Shown here piece after piece: positions 24,126-32,049 of a DNA stretch of 37,892 nt. The stretch is from an uncultured Pyrinomonadaceae bacterium. GTDB taxonomy: Bacteria; Acidobacteriota; Blastocatellia; Pyrinomonadales; Pyrinomonadaceae. The translations under genes and the position numbers were made by a program. Under the pieces are notes generated by a model. That model worked only from the letters and a program-made list of their open reading frames with translations. It had not been told where the DNA came from and ran no database searches. Each line of letters starts with the position of its first letter. Position 1 is the stretch's first letter. The DNA lies in the NCBI GenBank assembly GCA_902805935.1, contig CADCUR010000096.1, positions 1 to 37,892 on the forward strand. Reading direction: 5' to 3'.

Positions 24126-25592
24126 ATGAATGAGAGAAATTTATCGAATACAAACGGGGGATTTATGAAAAGAATTTTGAGAAAAACCGCCGCGGCGACG
24201 CTTGCCTTCGCGCTCGCGTTTTTGGGAATCGGTTTCGGTTCTGCGAACGAAGCGCAGGCGCAGCAGCGGCAGACGAGGCGCGTGAATGACCGGCAGGTGG
24301 AAAATATCATCCGCAGCGTCGAACGGCGCAGCGATACGTTTCGGCGCAGTTTCGATACCGCGCTCGACCGCAGCTTTTTCGATGGCACTTATAACGAAGG
24401 AATCGTCAACGAATATATTAAAAATTTTGAAACGGCGACCAATGATTTGCGCTCCCGCTTCGACGGGCGAACGTCGGTGGCGGCGGACGTGGACAATCTG
24501 CTCAATCGTGCCGCCGAGATTGACCGTTTTATGCGGACGTATCTACGCCAAGACCGCGTGCAGCGCGATTGGCGGCTTTTAAGGGGCGATTTGCAGCGAT
24601 TGGCAACGGCTTATAACGTTGCGGTTAATTGGAACGGGCGCGGAGCGGTGCCGGTTTCCTCCAATCAGCGGGCTTACCGCGTCAATGATTCGCAGGTCGA
24701 AACTCTGCTTCGCCGCGTCGAAACGAAAAGCGACACGTTTCGCACGAGTTTAGACCGCGCGCTCGACCGCAGCCGCCTGGATAACACGAACCGCGAAGAC
24801 AATATCACCGAATTCGTCAAGGATTTTGAAAACGCGACCGACGAACTCAGAAGAAAATTCGACGGGCGGACTTCGATTGACGCGGACGTTTCCGGTGTTC
24901 TGGTTCGCGCGGTGCGGATTGACGATTTTATGCGGCGCAATCTGAGAAACAATCGCCCGGCGCAGAACAACTGGACGAGCCTGCGAACGGATTTGAATTT
25001 ATTGGCTAATTATTACAGCCTCGCTTTTAATCTCGACAACCGCCGCGATATGCCCGCGTATTCAATTATCGGCGGCGCGGCTTTAACCAACGCCGACGCG
25101 AGTTTTACGGGAACGTATCGTTTGAATGCTTTTCAGAGCGACAACGCCCGAACCGTCGCCGGTCAAGCGACCGGTCGGTTAAATCGAACGGCGCGCGACC
25201 GCATTTTTAATAATTTAGTCAGTCGTCTGACCGCGCCGCAGATGATCGCCGTCCAGCGTCAGGGAATGCGCGTGATGCTGGCTTCGACCATTTCGCTGCA
25301 GGTAACTCTAGATGCGGACGGGCTTCTGCACAACGAACCCTATCCGAACGGACGCCTTTCAAATGTTCGCGCTTCGTTTGTCGGCGACCAGCTGACGATT
25401 GTCTCGAATGGCGACCGCGCCAACGATTTCACGGCAATTTTCACCGCGCTCGACAACGGTCGAAGAATGATGGTCACGCGCCGCGTGTATGCCGAAGGTT
25501 TGAGTCAATTCGTCGAAGTTAAAAGCTATTACGACCGCACGGCGGAGGCAGCGCAATTTAACATCGTCAACACGACGCGAACGCTTCGATGA
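24126..25592 (+). CDS. Exported protein with duplicated helical domain; 5' part of an interrupted gene
   Basis: 488 residues from ATG 24126 (GGGGAG about 8 bases upstream); ATG 24165, also behind a G-rich site, would give a more standard signal peptide (MKRILRKTAAATLAFALAF, cleaved near AQAQ). Two tandem copies of a roughly 115-residue helical domain follow (about 53-169 and 186-300). Both open with VND.QVE and contain SDTFR, ALDRS, DLR/ELR, FDGRTS and a late DFMRR/RFMRT piece. The remaining part is beta-rich (NADASFTGTYRLN, VSNGDRANDFTAIF, RRVYAEGL). The stop TGA at 25590-25592 overlaps the ATG of the next frame, whose product looks like the rest of the same protein. Element E7 lies upstream. 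Confidence 0.8.
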   Translation: MNERNLSNTNGGFMKRILRKTAAATLAFALAFLGIGFGSANEAQAQQRQTRRVNDRQVENIIRSVERRSDTFRRSFDTALDRSFFDGTYNEGIVNEYIKNFETATNDLRSRFDGRTSVAADVDNLLNRAAEIDRFMRTYLRQDRVQRDWRLLRGDLQRLATAYNVAVNWNGRGAVPVSSNQRAYRVNDSQVETLLRRVETKSDTFRTSLDRALDRSRLDNTNREDNITEFVKDFENATDELRRKFDGRTSIDADVSGVLVRAVRIDDFMRRNLRNNRPAQNNWTSLRTDLNLLANYYSLAFNLDNRRDMPAYSIIGGAALTNADASFTGTYRLNAFQSDNARTVAGQATGRLNRTARDRIFNNLVSRLTAPQMIAVQRQGMRVMLASTISLQVTLDADGLLHNEPYPNGRLSNVRASFVGDQLTIVSNGDRANDFTAIFTALDNGRRMMVTRRVYAEGLSQFVEVKSYYDRTAEAAQFNIVNTTRTLR

Positions 25593-26143
25593 ATCCGAAC
25601 GTGATCAATACATTTATCGTTCCCGACGGTGCGACGCTCGTCGCCGCTCTGAACACGAATCCTTCGAGGCGCACGACGCGCGACGGCGATTGTTTTGCGA
25701 TGACGGTTCGCAGTCCTTCGCAATACTCGGGCGCAATCGTCGAAGGCTATGTTGCAAACCTGAATCGTTCGGGCAGAATCAATGGACGCTAGGAAATAAC
25801 GCTTAATTACGAAACGATTCGCCTGAATAATCAAACTTACCGCTTTGCCGGAATCACGGAAAACGTCCGTCCGGTTTCGGGCGAAAACGTCCGTGCTGAC
25901 ACGGAAGGCACAGTCGAAGAACGCGACAACCGGACGAATCAAACCATCGGGCGAACGGCAATCGGCGCCGGAATCGGCGCGATTCTCGGCGCAATTTTAG
26001 GCGGCGGTCAAGGCGCGGCAATCGGCGCAGGGATAGGCGCGGGCGCGGGCGCAGGCTCGGTTTATATTCAGGGGCGCGACGATTTGAACTTAACGAGCGG
26101 CGCGGAATTTACCATTCGCGCCGGTGCGCCGCGTTTGAATTAA
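25589..26143 (+). pseudogene. Glycine-zipper C-terminal part, separated by frameshift and a TAG
   Basis: This frame is shifted by -1 from the gene before it and carries TAG at 25790-25792, yet it is otherwise open to a TAA at 26141. Before the stop: VINTFIVPDGATLVAALN and DGDCFAMTVRSPSQYSGAIVEGYV. After it: EITLNYETIRLNNQTYRFAGI, then a glycine zipper (IGAGIGAILGAILGGG, AAIGAGIGAGAGAG) and SGAEFTIRAGAP. Both halves read as one beta domain plus a membrane-active zipper, as in outer-membrane-associated YMGG-type proteins. I infer a single ancestral protein with 24126-25592, inactivated (or mis-sequenced) at two points; the TAG is one base from a Ser TCG. A 26166 terminator follows at the right distance. 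Confidence 0.7.
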
Positions 26144-26165
26144 CGCGGGAAAAACGCACGACTCG

Positions 26166-26218
26166 AACAGCCGTTTCGCATTGACAACCAGCAACAATTT
26201 GCGAAACGGCTGTTTTTT
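26166..26218 (+). terminator. Strong rho-independent terminator
   Basis: A perfect 15-bp stem (AACAGCCGTTTCGCA with TGCGAAACGGCTGTT) around a 19-nt loop, followed by a T-run. It lies 22 bases after the glycine-zipper stop and before the ion channel gene. Confidence 0.92.
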
Positions 26219-26235
26219 CAGGTTAAAATTTAAGA

Positions 26236-27090
26236 ATGAGCGAACAAATTGAAAAGGAAGCAATAGAAAAAGAATTAGAGAAAGAAGTAGAAAAAGAGGA
26301 AAAGGAAATCGTCCGCGAGCGGATTAAGGAAGAACGCCGAAGTCTGGTCGCGCGGCTCGAAGACTGGCTGGAAACGCCGATGCTCGTTTTGGGTTTCGTC
26401 TGGCTCGCGCTGCTCGTCTGCGAGCTTATCTGGAATCTGTCGCCCGCGCTCGAACTCGCCGGGACGATCATCTGGGTAATTTTCATCGTTGATTTCGCGC
26501 TGAAATTTCTGCTCGCGCCGGACAAAACCGATTATCTGAAAGCGAGCTGGTTGACCGCGCTTTCCCTGCTCGTTCCCGCTTTGCGCGTTTTTCGCATCTT
26601 TCGCGTCTTCCGCATTTTGCGGGCGGCTCGGGCGGCTCGCGGGCTGCGGCTGTTTCGTGTTCTAACGTCTCTCAATCGCGGGATGAAGGCTTTGGGCGCG
26701 AGCTTCGGCAGGCGAGGTTTCGGCTATGTCGTCGCGCTGACGGTGATCGTCATTTTGGCGGGCGCGGCGGGAATGCTCGCTTTTGAAAACGAAGTCGAGG
26801 GCGGAATAAAAACCTATGGCGACGCGCTCTGGTGGACGGCGATGATGATGACGACCATCGGTTCGGAGTATTTTCCGCAGACGGCGGAAGGGCGCATTTT
26901 GTGTTTCGTTCTCGCGCTCTACGCCTTCGCCGTATTCGGTTATGTCACGGCGACGCTGGCGACGTTTTTCGTCGGGCGCGACGCGGAAAACGCGGATTCG
27001 GAAATGGTCGGCGCGGCGGACATCAAAGCTCTGCGCGGCGAAATCGCCCTCTTGCGCGAGGAAATCAAACTGCTCGGTGGCGGAAATTAA
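26236..27090 (+). CDS. Voltage-gated-type ion channel with unusual selectivity filter
   Basis: 284 residues. A highly charged N-terminal helix (1-45) is followed by S1-S4 (about 48-145), an S4 with regularly spaced arginines (RVFRIFRVFRILRAARAARG, 117-136), S5, a pore helix (DALWWTAMMM) and S6, then a short C-terminal coiled coil (ALRGEIALLREEIKLL). The layout is that of a tetrameric six-helix K+ channel. The filter position reads TTIGSEY (206-212) instead of T[VI]GYGD: the second Gly is replaced by Glu and the Tyr by Ser, so K+ selectivity cannot be assumed. It starts 18 bases after the terminator, so its promoter probably lies at or upstream of that hairpin. DUF2254 follows 14 bases on. Confidence 0.9.
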   Translation: MSEQIEKEAIEKELEKEVEKEEKEIVRERIKEERRSLVARLEDWLETPMLVLGFVWLALLVCELIWNLSPALELAGTIIWVIFIVDFALKFLLAPDKTDYLKASWLTALSLLVPALRVFRIFRVFRILRAARAARGLRLFRVLTSLNRGMKALGASFGRRGFGYVVALTVIVILAGAAGMLAFENEVEGGIKTYGDALWWTAMMMTTIGSEYFPQTAEGRILCFVLALYAFAVFGYVTATLATFFVGRDAENADSEMVGAADIKALRGEIALLREEIKLLGGGN

Positions 27091-27104
27091 ACGACGGCTG
27101 AAAG

Positions 27105-28451
27105 ATGAATAAATTGAAGCAATTTTTGTCGGATTTGCGGGCGAGTTTATGGTTCGTGCCGGGCGTGATGATAGCTTTTTCCATCGCGCTCGCCGTCGGC
27201 TTAATCGAGATTGATTCGCGTGTTCAGCCTGAATGGTTCGACAATTTTCCGCGTCTGTTCGGTCTCGGCGCGGACGGCTCGCGCGGGATGCTGACGGCGA
27301 TTGCTTCTTCGATGCTGACGGTCGCCGCGCTCGCTTTTACGCTGACTTTGAGCGCGGTGACGCAGGCTTCCGGGCAGTTCACGCCGCGCATTTTCCGCAA
27401 TTTTATGCGCGACCGCGCCAATCAATTCGTTCTGGGTTATTTCGTTTCCGTTTTCGCCTTTTGCTTGATCGTATTGCGAACGATTCGCGGCGGAGATGAG
27501 CTGAAATTCGTGCCGTCGCTCGCCGTAATGGTCGGTCTCGCGCTCGCGCTCGGCGGCATTCTCGTCCTTATTTTCTTTATCCATCACATCGCCGATTCCT
27601 TGCAAATCACAACGATTCTCGACAACATCACTCTGGAAACGAAAAAATCAATCGAAAGATTATTTCCCGAAAAGCTCGGTGAAGCGGCGAGCGGAGATGA
27701 AAAACACGAAGCGTGGCGAGCCGAATCAGTGAAAAACTGGACGAAAATTCCCGCGCCTGTTTCCGGCTATGTGCAGAGCGTTGACGCCGACGGGCTGCTT
27801 GAATACGCTGCCGAAAATAATCTTCTGATACGAATGCGGCGCGGCATCGGACAATTTGCCGGAAGCGGAGCGACTTTAGCCGAAATCGCGCCCAGCTCCG
27901 AATCCGACAGAAAAAACGTTTCGCGCCGAGAAAAAACTGAAAACGAAACAATCGAAAAAGTCGCCGGATTTTTCACGCTCGACCGCCACCGCACCGTCGA
28001 GCAGGACGCCGGATTCGGCATCCGCCAAATCGTGGACATCGCCTTGAAAGCCCTTTCGCCCGGCGTGAACGACACGACGACCGCCGTCGAATGTATAGAC
28101 AACTTAGGCGAAATCGTCGGCGAAATCGCGCGCCGCCGTCTGCCCGCCCGCGTGCGCTCGAAAGATAACGTCCCGCGCGTGTTGACGTTCGCGCCGGAAT
28201 TTGGGGATTACGTCGAAACCGCGTTCGACCAGATTCGCGCGAGCGGCAAAGCGAATCAGGCGATTTTCGAGCGGCTTTTAACAACAATACAATTCGTTGC
28301 TGAACGCACAAGCGACAAAACGCGGCGAAACGCGCTTCGCCGACAAGTCGAGCTAATTGGCGAATACACCGAGCAAACTCTGGAAACCGATTACGAAAAA
28401 GAAAAAGTGCGGTTAAAAATAAACGAAGCAAAAAAGTTTTTAAGCGAGTAA
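27105..28451 (+). CDS. DUF2254 membrane protein
   Basis: 448 residues. Four membrane helices in the N-terminal 170 residues (WFVPGVMIAFSIALAVGL, AIASSMLTVAALAFTLTLSAVT, FVLGYFVSVFAFCLIVL, LALALGGILVLIFFIHHIA) and a large soluble C-terminal part with the DUF2254 motif SPGVNDTTTAVECIDNLG and conserved IPAPVSGYVQSVD. Function unknown; the pattern (two-helix pairs plus cytoplasmic domain) suggests a transporter or channel-like role. ATG 27105 is 14 bases after the channel stop and the next gene is MscS, so the three genes form an ion/osmotic operon. Confidence 0.92.
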   Translation: MNKLKQFLSDLRASLWFVPGVMIAFSIALAVGLIEIDSRVQPEWFDNFPRLFGLGADGSRGMLTAIASSMLTVAALAFTLTLSAVTQASGQFTPRIFRNFMRDRANQFVLGYFVSVFAFCLIVLRTIRGGDELKFVPSLAVMVGLALALGGILVLIFFIHHIADSLQITTILDNITLETKKSIERLFPEKLGEAASGDEKHEAWRAESVKNWTKIPAPVSGYVQSVDADGLLEYAAENNLLIRMRRGIGQFAGSGATLAEIAPSSESDRKNVSRREKTENETIEKVAGFFTLDRHRTVEQDAGFGIRQIVDIALKALSPGVNDTTTAVECIDNLGEIVGEIARRRLPARVRSKDNVPRVLTFAPEFGDYVETAFDQIRASGKANQAIFERLLTTIQFVAERTSDKTRRNALRRQVELIGEYTEQTLETDYEKEKVRLKINEAKKFLSE

Positions 28452-28518
28452 ATCGGAATTCGGCTTTATTATTTGATTTTCCGCAAAGATTTGATTTTTT
28501 TACAGGCTATAAAAAATT

Positions 28519-29454
28519 ATGTTTCTACTTCTATTTCAAAACGAACCGGCGGATGGCGGATTCGACTTAAACACGATTTGGAATTCGATGTTGGGGTTAT
28601 TCAATTCGTTTCTGTCGCGCGTGCCGTATATCGTCGTCGCCCTTATCGTTTTCGCGGTGTTTCTGATAATCGCCCGCGTTGTCAGCCGCGTGGTTCACAC
28701 CGCCGGAGAGCGCACGCGGTTTGATTTGACGCTCGCCGAGTTGCTCGGTCGGCTCGCGTCTTTCGTCGTCACGATTCTCGGCTTATTCGTCGCCGCCGTG
28801 ATTATTTTTCCCGCCTTCAAACCGGGCGATCTGGTTGCCGGCTTGGGAATTACGTCGGTCGCCGTCGGCTTCGCCTTCAAAGACGTGCTGCAAAACTTTT
28901 TCGCCGGAATTCTGATTTTGTGGCGCAAGCCGTTCGTCGTCGGCGACCAGTTGAAATTCCGCGAATACGAAGGCACGGTCGAAGAAATCACCGTCCGCTC
29001 GACGCGCCTGAAAACCTTTGACGGCGAGCGCGCCGTCATCCCGAACGGCGACATTTACGCCAACGCCGTGCTGGTCAAAACCGCATACGATAAGCGGCGC
29101 GTCCGCTTCGTCGTCGGCATCGGCTACCTGGACGACATCGAAAAAGGACGCGAAACGATTAAACGGGTTTTAAATGAAATCGAAGGCATTCTGCCCGACC
29201 CCGGACCGTGGATTTACGTTTCGGAACTCGCGCCGTCATCGGTAAATTTCACGGTTTATTTCTGGGTGAATTCCGAGCAGGCGAATGTTTTAAAAGTTTC
29301 CGACCAGGTAGCGACGGGCATTAAATACGCGCTCGACCAGGCAGGAATTGATATGCCGTATCCGCACTCGGTCGTGCTGTTTCACGACTCGACCGGAACG
29401 CGGATGGGCGACATCGAGCGGGCGAAATACCTCGCCGCGCCGGTTGATAATTAA
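28519..29454 (+). CDS. Small-conductance mechanosensitive channel (MscS family)
   Basis: 311 residues. Three or four membrane helices (one at about 31-53, the rest to 110) are followed by the pore-lining TM3 and the MscS beta domain: LVAGLGITSVAVGFAFKDVLQNFFAGILIL (TM3 plus the F..D.L.N signature), FVVGDQLKFREYEGTVEEITVRSTRLKTFDGERAVIPNGDIY, then the alpha/beta domain ending PYPHSVVLF. It opens under membrane tension and releases solutes after hypo-osmotic shock. It is 67 bases after the DUF2254 gene in the same direction. Size is normal for the family. No added sensor domain. Confidence 0.95.
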   Translation: MFLLLFQNEPADGGFDLNTIWNSMLGLFNSFLSRVPYIVVALIVFAVFLIIARVVSRVVHTAGERTRFDLTLAELLGRLASFVVTILGLFVAAVIIFPAFKPGDLVAGLGITSVAVGFAFKDVLQNFFAGILILWRKPFVVGDQLKFREYEGTVEEITVRSTRLKTFDGERAVIPNGDIYANAVLVKTAYDKRRVRFVVGIGYLDDIEKGRETIKRVLNEIEGILPDPGPWIYVSELAPSSVNFTVYFWVNSEQANVLKVSDQVATGIKYALDQAGIDMPYPHSVVLFHDSTGTRMGDIERAKYLAAPVDN

Positions 29455-29506
29455 AATCAGAATCGCTGAATCGAAGATGTCCGCCGCGCTCCGCTTCGGC
29501 GCATTT

Positions 29507-29545
29507 CCCGTGTTATTACTCAAGACTTTTGAGTGGTAACACGGA
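29507..29545. promoter_or_regulatory. 39-bp operator-like element, copy E8
   Basis: Left box CCCGTGTTATTACTCA (29507-29522), spacer AGACTTT, right box TGAGTGGTAACACGGA (29530-29545). Almost the whole element is an inverted repeat: GTGTTATTACTCA mirrors TGAGTGGTAACAC with one mismatch pair. Centred about 125 bp upstream of the lipoprotein start at 29651. Confidence 0.78.
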
Positions 29546-29650
29546 TTTTTTTGGTCAGTCAATTACTAGAATCAGAATTGTCAAAATTATATTGAATTTA
29601 TCCCGGCGCGGCTTCGACAAAATAACGCCAAGCCGGAACAAGGAGAATTT

Positions 29651-30646
29651 ATGAAATTATTAAACGACAAACAAAAGCAGACGGCGCGACGAAATTACGG
29701 GGACACGATTTTTCGTCGTCTCGGAGCGTTGACGCTGGCGGTATCGTCCGTTTTATTTTTAACTTCGTGCGCGGACTCGGCGAGCGACCGCGCTGAAAAG
29801 ACAGGCGGAATAACGGCGCGGCAGGTCATCGAAAATCCTTCCGCCTACGTCGGGAAAACCGTCACGGTCAGCGGCGATGTCGAGGAAATTTGGGGACCGA
29901 GAGCGTTTAATATGGACAGCGGCATCAGCGTCGGCGAACTGCTCGTCGTCGGGCGCGAGCCGTTTCCGCAAGTCGGTGAAGCGGGCAACCGCGCTTACGT
30001 CGTCAGCGACGTGGCGACGGTCACGGGCATCGTCAGAATGCTCGTCACCGCCGATGTCGAACGCGAAATCGGCTGGGACTTAGACCCGCGAATCGAAGCG
30101 GAATTTAACGCTAAACCCGTTTTGATTGCCCAGTCAATCAGCTTTCGCGCCGGTGCCGCCGGAAGCACGCAGGCGAACGCGAGCGGCAATCAATCGGCAA
30201 TGAACGCCAATCAAATGACGGTGAACAATAACGCTAATCAGACCGCCGCAAACAACAACGCTAATCAAACTGCGACGGGCAATAAACTGACCGACGCGGG
30301 CGTTTACGTTGCGACGGCGGACAAACTTTCGTTGGTCGGCAAAGAAGTCCAGTTTTCCGATTTGCGCGTCGCGCGCGTCGTCGGACCGCGAACATTTACG
30401 GTCGCCTCCGGCAGCGGCGAAATATACGTGATGCTCGACGAAGAATCGGCTCGCGGAGTCGGCACGCAGGGAAACATCGGCGTGGGCAAAACACTGAATC
30501 TGACCGGCAAATTTGAACGCCTGCAAGCCGAAGAAATCAATGACATTTCCAACAACCGTTTTCGCCCGCTGACCGCCGACGAACGCGCATTTCTGAAAAA
30601 CACGCCGGTCTTTTTGCAGGCTGATAAAGTCAGCGACTTAAAGTAA
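29651..30646 (+). CDS. Lipoprotein with two OB-fold-like domains
   Basis: 331 residues; AAGGAG about 7 bases before ATG 29651. A basic leader, hydrophobic stretch and lipobox (LFLTSC) give lipidation at about Cys39. Two similar beta domains (about 50-170 and 220-325) share the pattern of a strand-rich nucleic-acid/OB-like fold: YVGKTVTVSGDVEEIWGPRAFNMDSG and LVGKEVQFSDLRVARVVGPRTFTVASG. They are joined by an Asn/Ala/Thr-rich linker (NNNANQTAANNNANQ). This looks like an internal duplication. Envelope-anchored, function unknown. Element E8 upstream places it in the presumed stress regulon. Confidence 0.85.
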   Translation: MKLLNDKQKQTARRNYGDTIFRRLGALTLAVSSVLFLTSCADSASDRAEKTGGITARQVIENPSAYVGKTVTVSGDVEEIWGPRAFNMDSGISVGELLVVGREPFPQVGEAGNRAYVVSDVATVTGIVRMLVTADVEREIGWDLDPRIEAEFNAKPVLIAQSISFRAGAAGSTQANASGNQSAMNANQMTVNNNANQTAANNNANQTATGNKLTDAGVYVATADKLSLVGKEVQFSDLRVARVVGPRTFTVASGSGEIYVMLDEESARGVGTQGNIGVGKTLNLTGKFERLQAEEINDISNNRFRPLTADERAFLKNTPVFLQADKVSDLK

Positions 30647-30714
30647 AAATTTGAAATTCGGAATCTGTTTTTTTCAGCCAAATGTTTGTTGAGAAGGGCA
30701 GGTTTAATAAAAAT

Positions 30715-30912
30715 ATGAACGAGAAGAATGACGCGGTAACGAATGAAAACGGGCAAATTGACGCACGGCGCGACACAAGCGTCGGAACGGGAAAAAAAAT
30801 CGGGCTTTACGGCTGCGGCTTCCTGATACTGGCAATCGTGATAATCGCCGTCGTTTTGATTTTGACGGGAATTTACAATCCGTTTCAGGGAACGGAAGGC
30901 GTCGGTCCGTAG
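30715..30912 (+). CDS. Small single-pass membrane protein
   Basis: 65 residues from ATG 30715 (MNEKNDAVTNENGQ), chosen over ATG 30682 because the G-rich AAGGGCAGG lies between them; the spacing is long, so the start is uncertain. A hydrophilic N-terminus (1-33) is followed by one helix (LILAIVIIAVVLILTGI) and a short NPFQGTEGVGP tail. No family recognised. It lies between the OB lipoprotein and the DUF2382 gene. Confidence 0.6.
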   Translation: MNEKNDAVTNENGQIDARRDTSVGTGKKIGLYGCGFLILAIVIIAVVLILTGIYNPFQGTEGVGP

Positions 30913-31031
30913 CGAAAATAAAAGCTCGACGGAAGCAAGTAAATGACTCGCTTTCAAACAAATCTGTCGCGTTCGACAGGTTACAAACTAAGAGCGCGAA
31001 AGCGCGAAAATCAACAAAGGGAGAAAAAATT

Positions 31032-32045
31032 ATGGAAGACACAACGAACACAACGAACAATAAATTTATGGTCACAGGATTATTCAAAGACAAAGAGAGC
31101 GCCGAATGCGCTTACAACGCGCTCGGCGAGCGCGGCTATGACAAAGACAGCACGGACGTGATGATGTCGGACGAGACGCGCGACCGCTATTATTCGGGCG
31201 CGGCGGCTGACGATACGGAACTCGGCTCGAAGGCTCTCGAAGGCACGGGCGCGGGCGCGGCAATCGGCGGAACGCTGGGCGCGATTATCGCCGGAATCGC
31301 CGCCATCGGGACGAGCGTTCTACTGCCGGGATTCGGCTTGGTCGTCGCCGGACCGCTCGCCGCCGCACTCGTCGGCGCGGGCGCGGGCGGTTTGGCGGGC
31401 GGACTCGTCGGCGCGTTAATCGGCGCGGGCATCCCGGAAGAACATGCGGCGGAATACGAATCGGGCATCAAATCGGGCGGCATCGTCATTCGCGCCACTC
31501 CGCGCACAGCCGAAGACGCGGCGTTTATCGAAAGCCGATTCAAATCGTGCGGCGGCGAGCGAGTTTATTCAAACGCTTCGGGACAGCAAATGAGGACGGC
31601 GAGCGGCGCGGGAACGACCGGCACAACCGAGCGGCGCGACTCGAATCAAGGCGAAATTTCGATTCCGATTATCGAAGAAGAACTGCAAGTCGGCAAACGC
31701 GCGGTCGAAACCGGCGGTGTGCGTGTCGAAACGAGTATTACCGAGCGTCCCGTCGAGGAAACCGTGACTCTGCGCGAAGAAAACGTCGTCGTTGACCGTC
31801 GTCCGGTTGACCGCGCCGTCACCGATGCGGATTTGTCGGCGGTTAAAGAAGGAGATTTAACCGTTACGGAACGCGCCGAACAAGCGGTCGTCGGCAAACA
31901 GGCGCGGGTCGTCGAAGAAGTCGTCATCGGCAAAGAGACAAGCGAACGCACCGAAACCGTTCAAGACAACGTGCGCCGCACCGAAGTTGATGTCGAAGAA
32001 TTGTCGGGCGATCAGATGAAAAACAGAAGCAATTCAGCCGGTTAA
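31032..32045 (+). CDS. DUF2382 (YsnF/AvaK) stress protein with glycine-zipper domain
   Basis: 337 residues; GGGAG about 10 bases before ATG 31032. N-terminal 'general stress' module (MVTGLFKDKESAECAYNALGERGYD, then DVMMSDETRDRY), a hydrophobic Gly/Ala-rich segment (about 75-135: GAAIGGTLGAIIAGIAAIG, GAGAGGLAGGLVGALIGAG) able to insert in membranes, a second module (GGIVIRATPRTAEDAAFIESRFK), and a C-terminal DUF2382 domain (IPIIEEELQVGKRAVETGGVRVETSI ... VVGKQARVVEEVVIGKE). YsnF-type proteins are induced by general stress in Bacillus; the mechanism is unknown. The metallophosphoesterase starts 4 bases after the stop, so the genes are coupled. Confidence 0.92.
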   Translation: MEDTTNTTNNKFMVTGLFKDKESAECAYNALGERGYDKDSTDVMMSDETRDRYYSGAAADDTELGSKALEGTGAGAAIGGTLGAIIAGIAAIGTSVLLPGFGLVVAGPLAAALVGAGAGGLAGGLVGALIGAGIPEEHAAEYESGIKSGGIVIRATPRTAEDAAFIESRFKSCGGERVYSNASGQQMRTASGAGTTGTTERRDSNQGEISIPIIEEELQVGKRAVETGGVRVETSITERPVEETVTLREENVVVDRRPVDRAVTDADLSAVKEGDLTVTERAEQAVVGKQARVVEEVVIGKETSERTETVQDNVRRTEVDVEELSGDQMKNRSNSAG

Positions 32046-32049
32046 AATT

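Noticed and set aside
25590-25792. TGA/TAG as recoded codons (selenocysteine or readthrough), or programmed -1 frameshift
   Set aside because: No hairpin like the one at 35930 after the TGA, no slippery heptamer in register before it, and neither stop falls on a redox motif.
30241-30290. Repeated AAT/GCT-type units in the OB lipoprotein linker as a nucleotide repeat element
   Set aside because: In-frame low-complexity linker (Asn/Ala/Gln), a coding feature and not a separate repeat.
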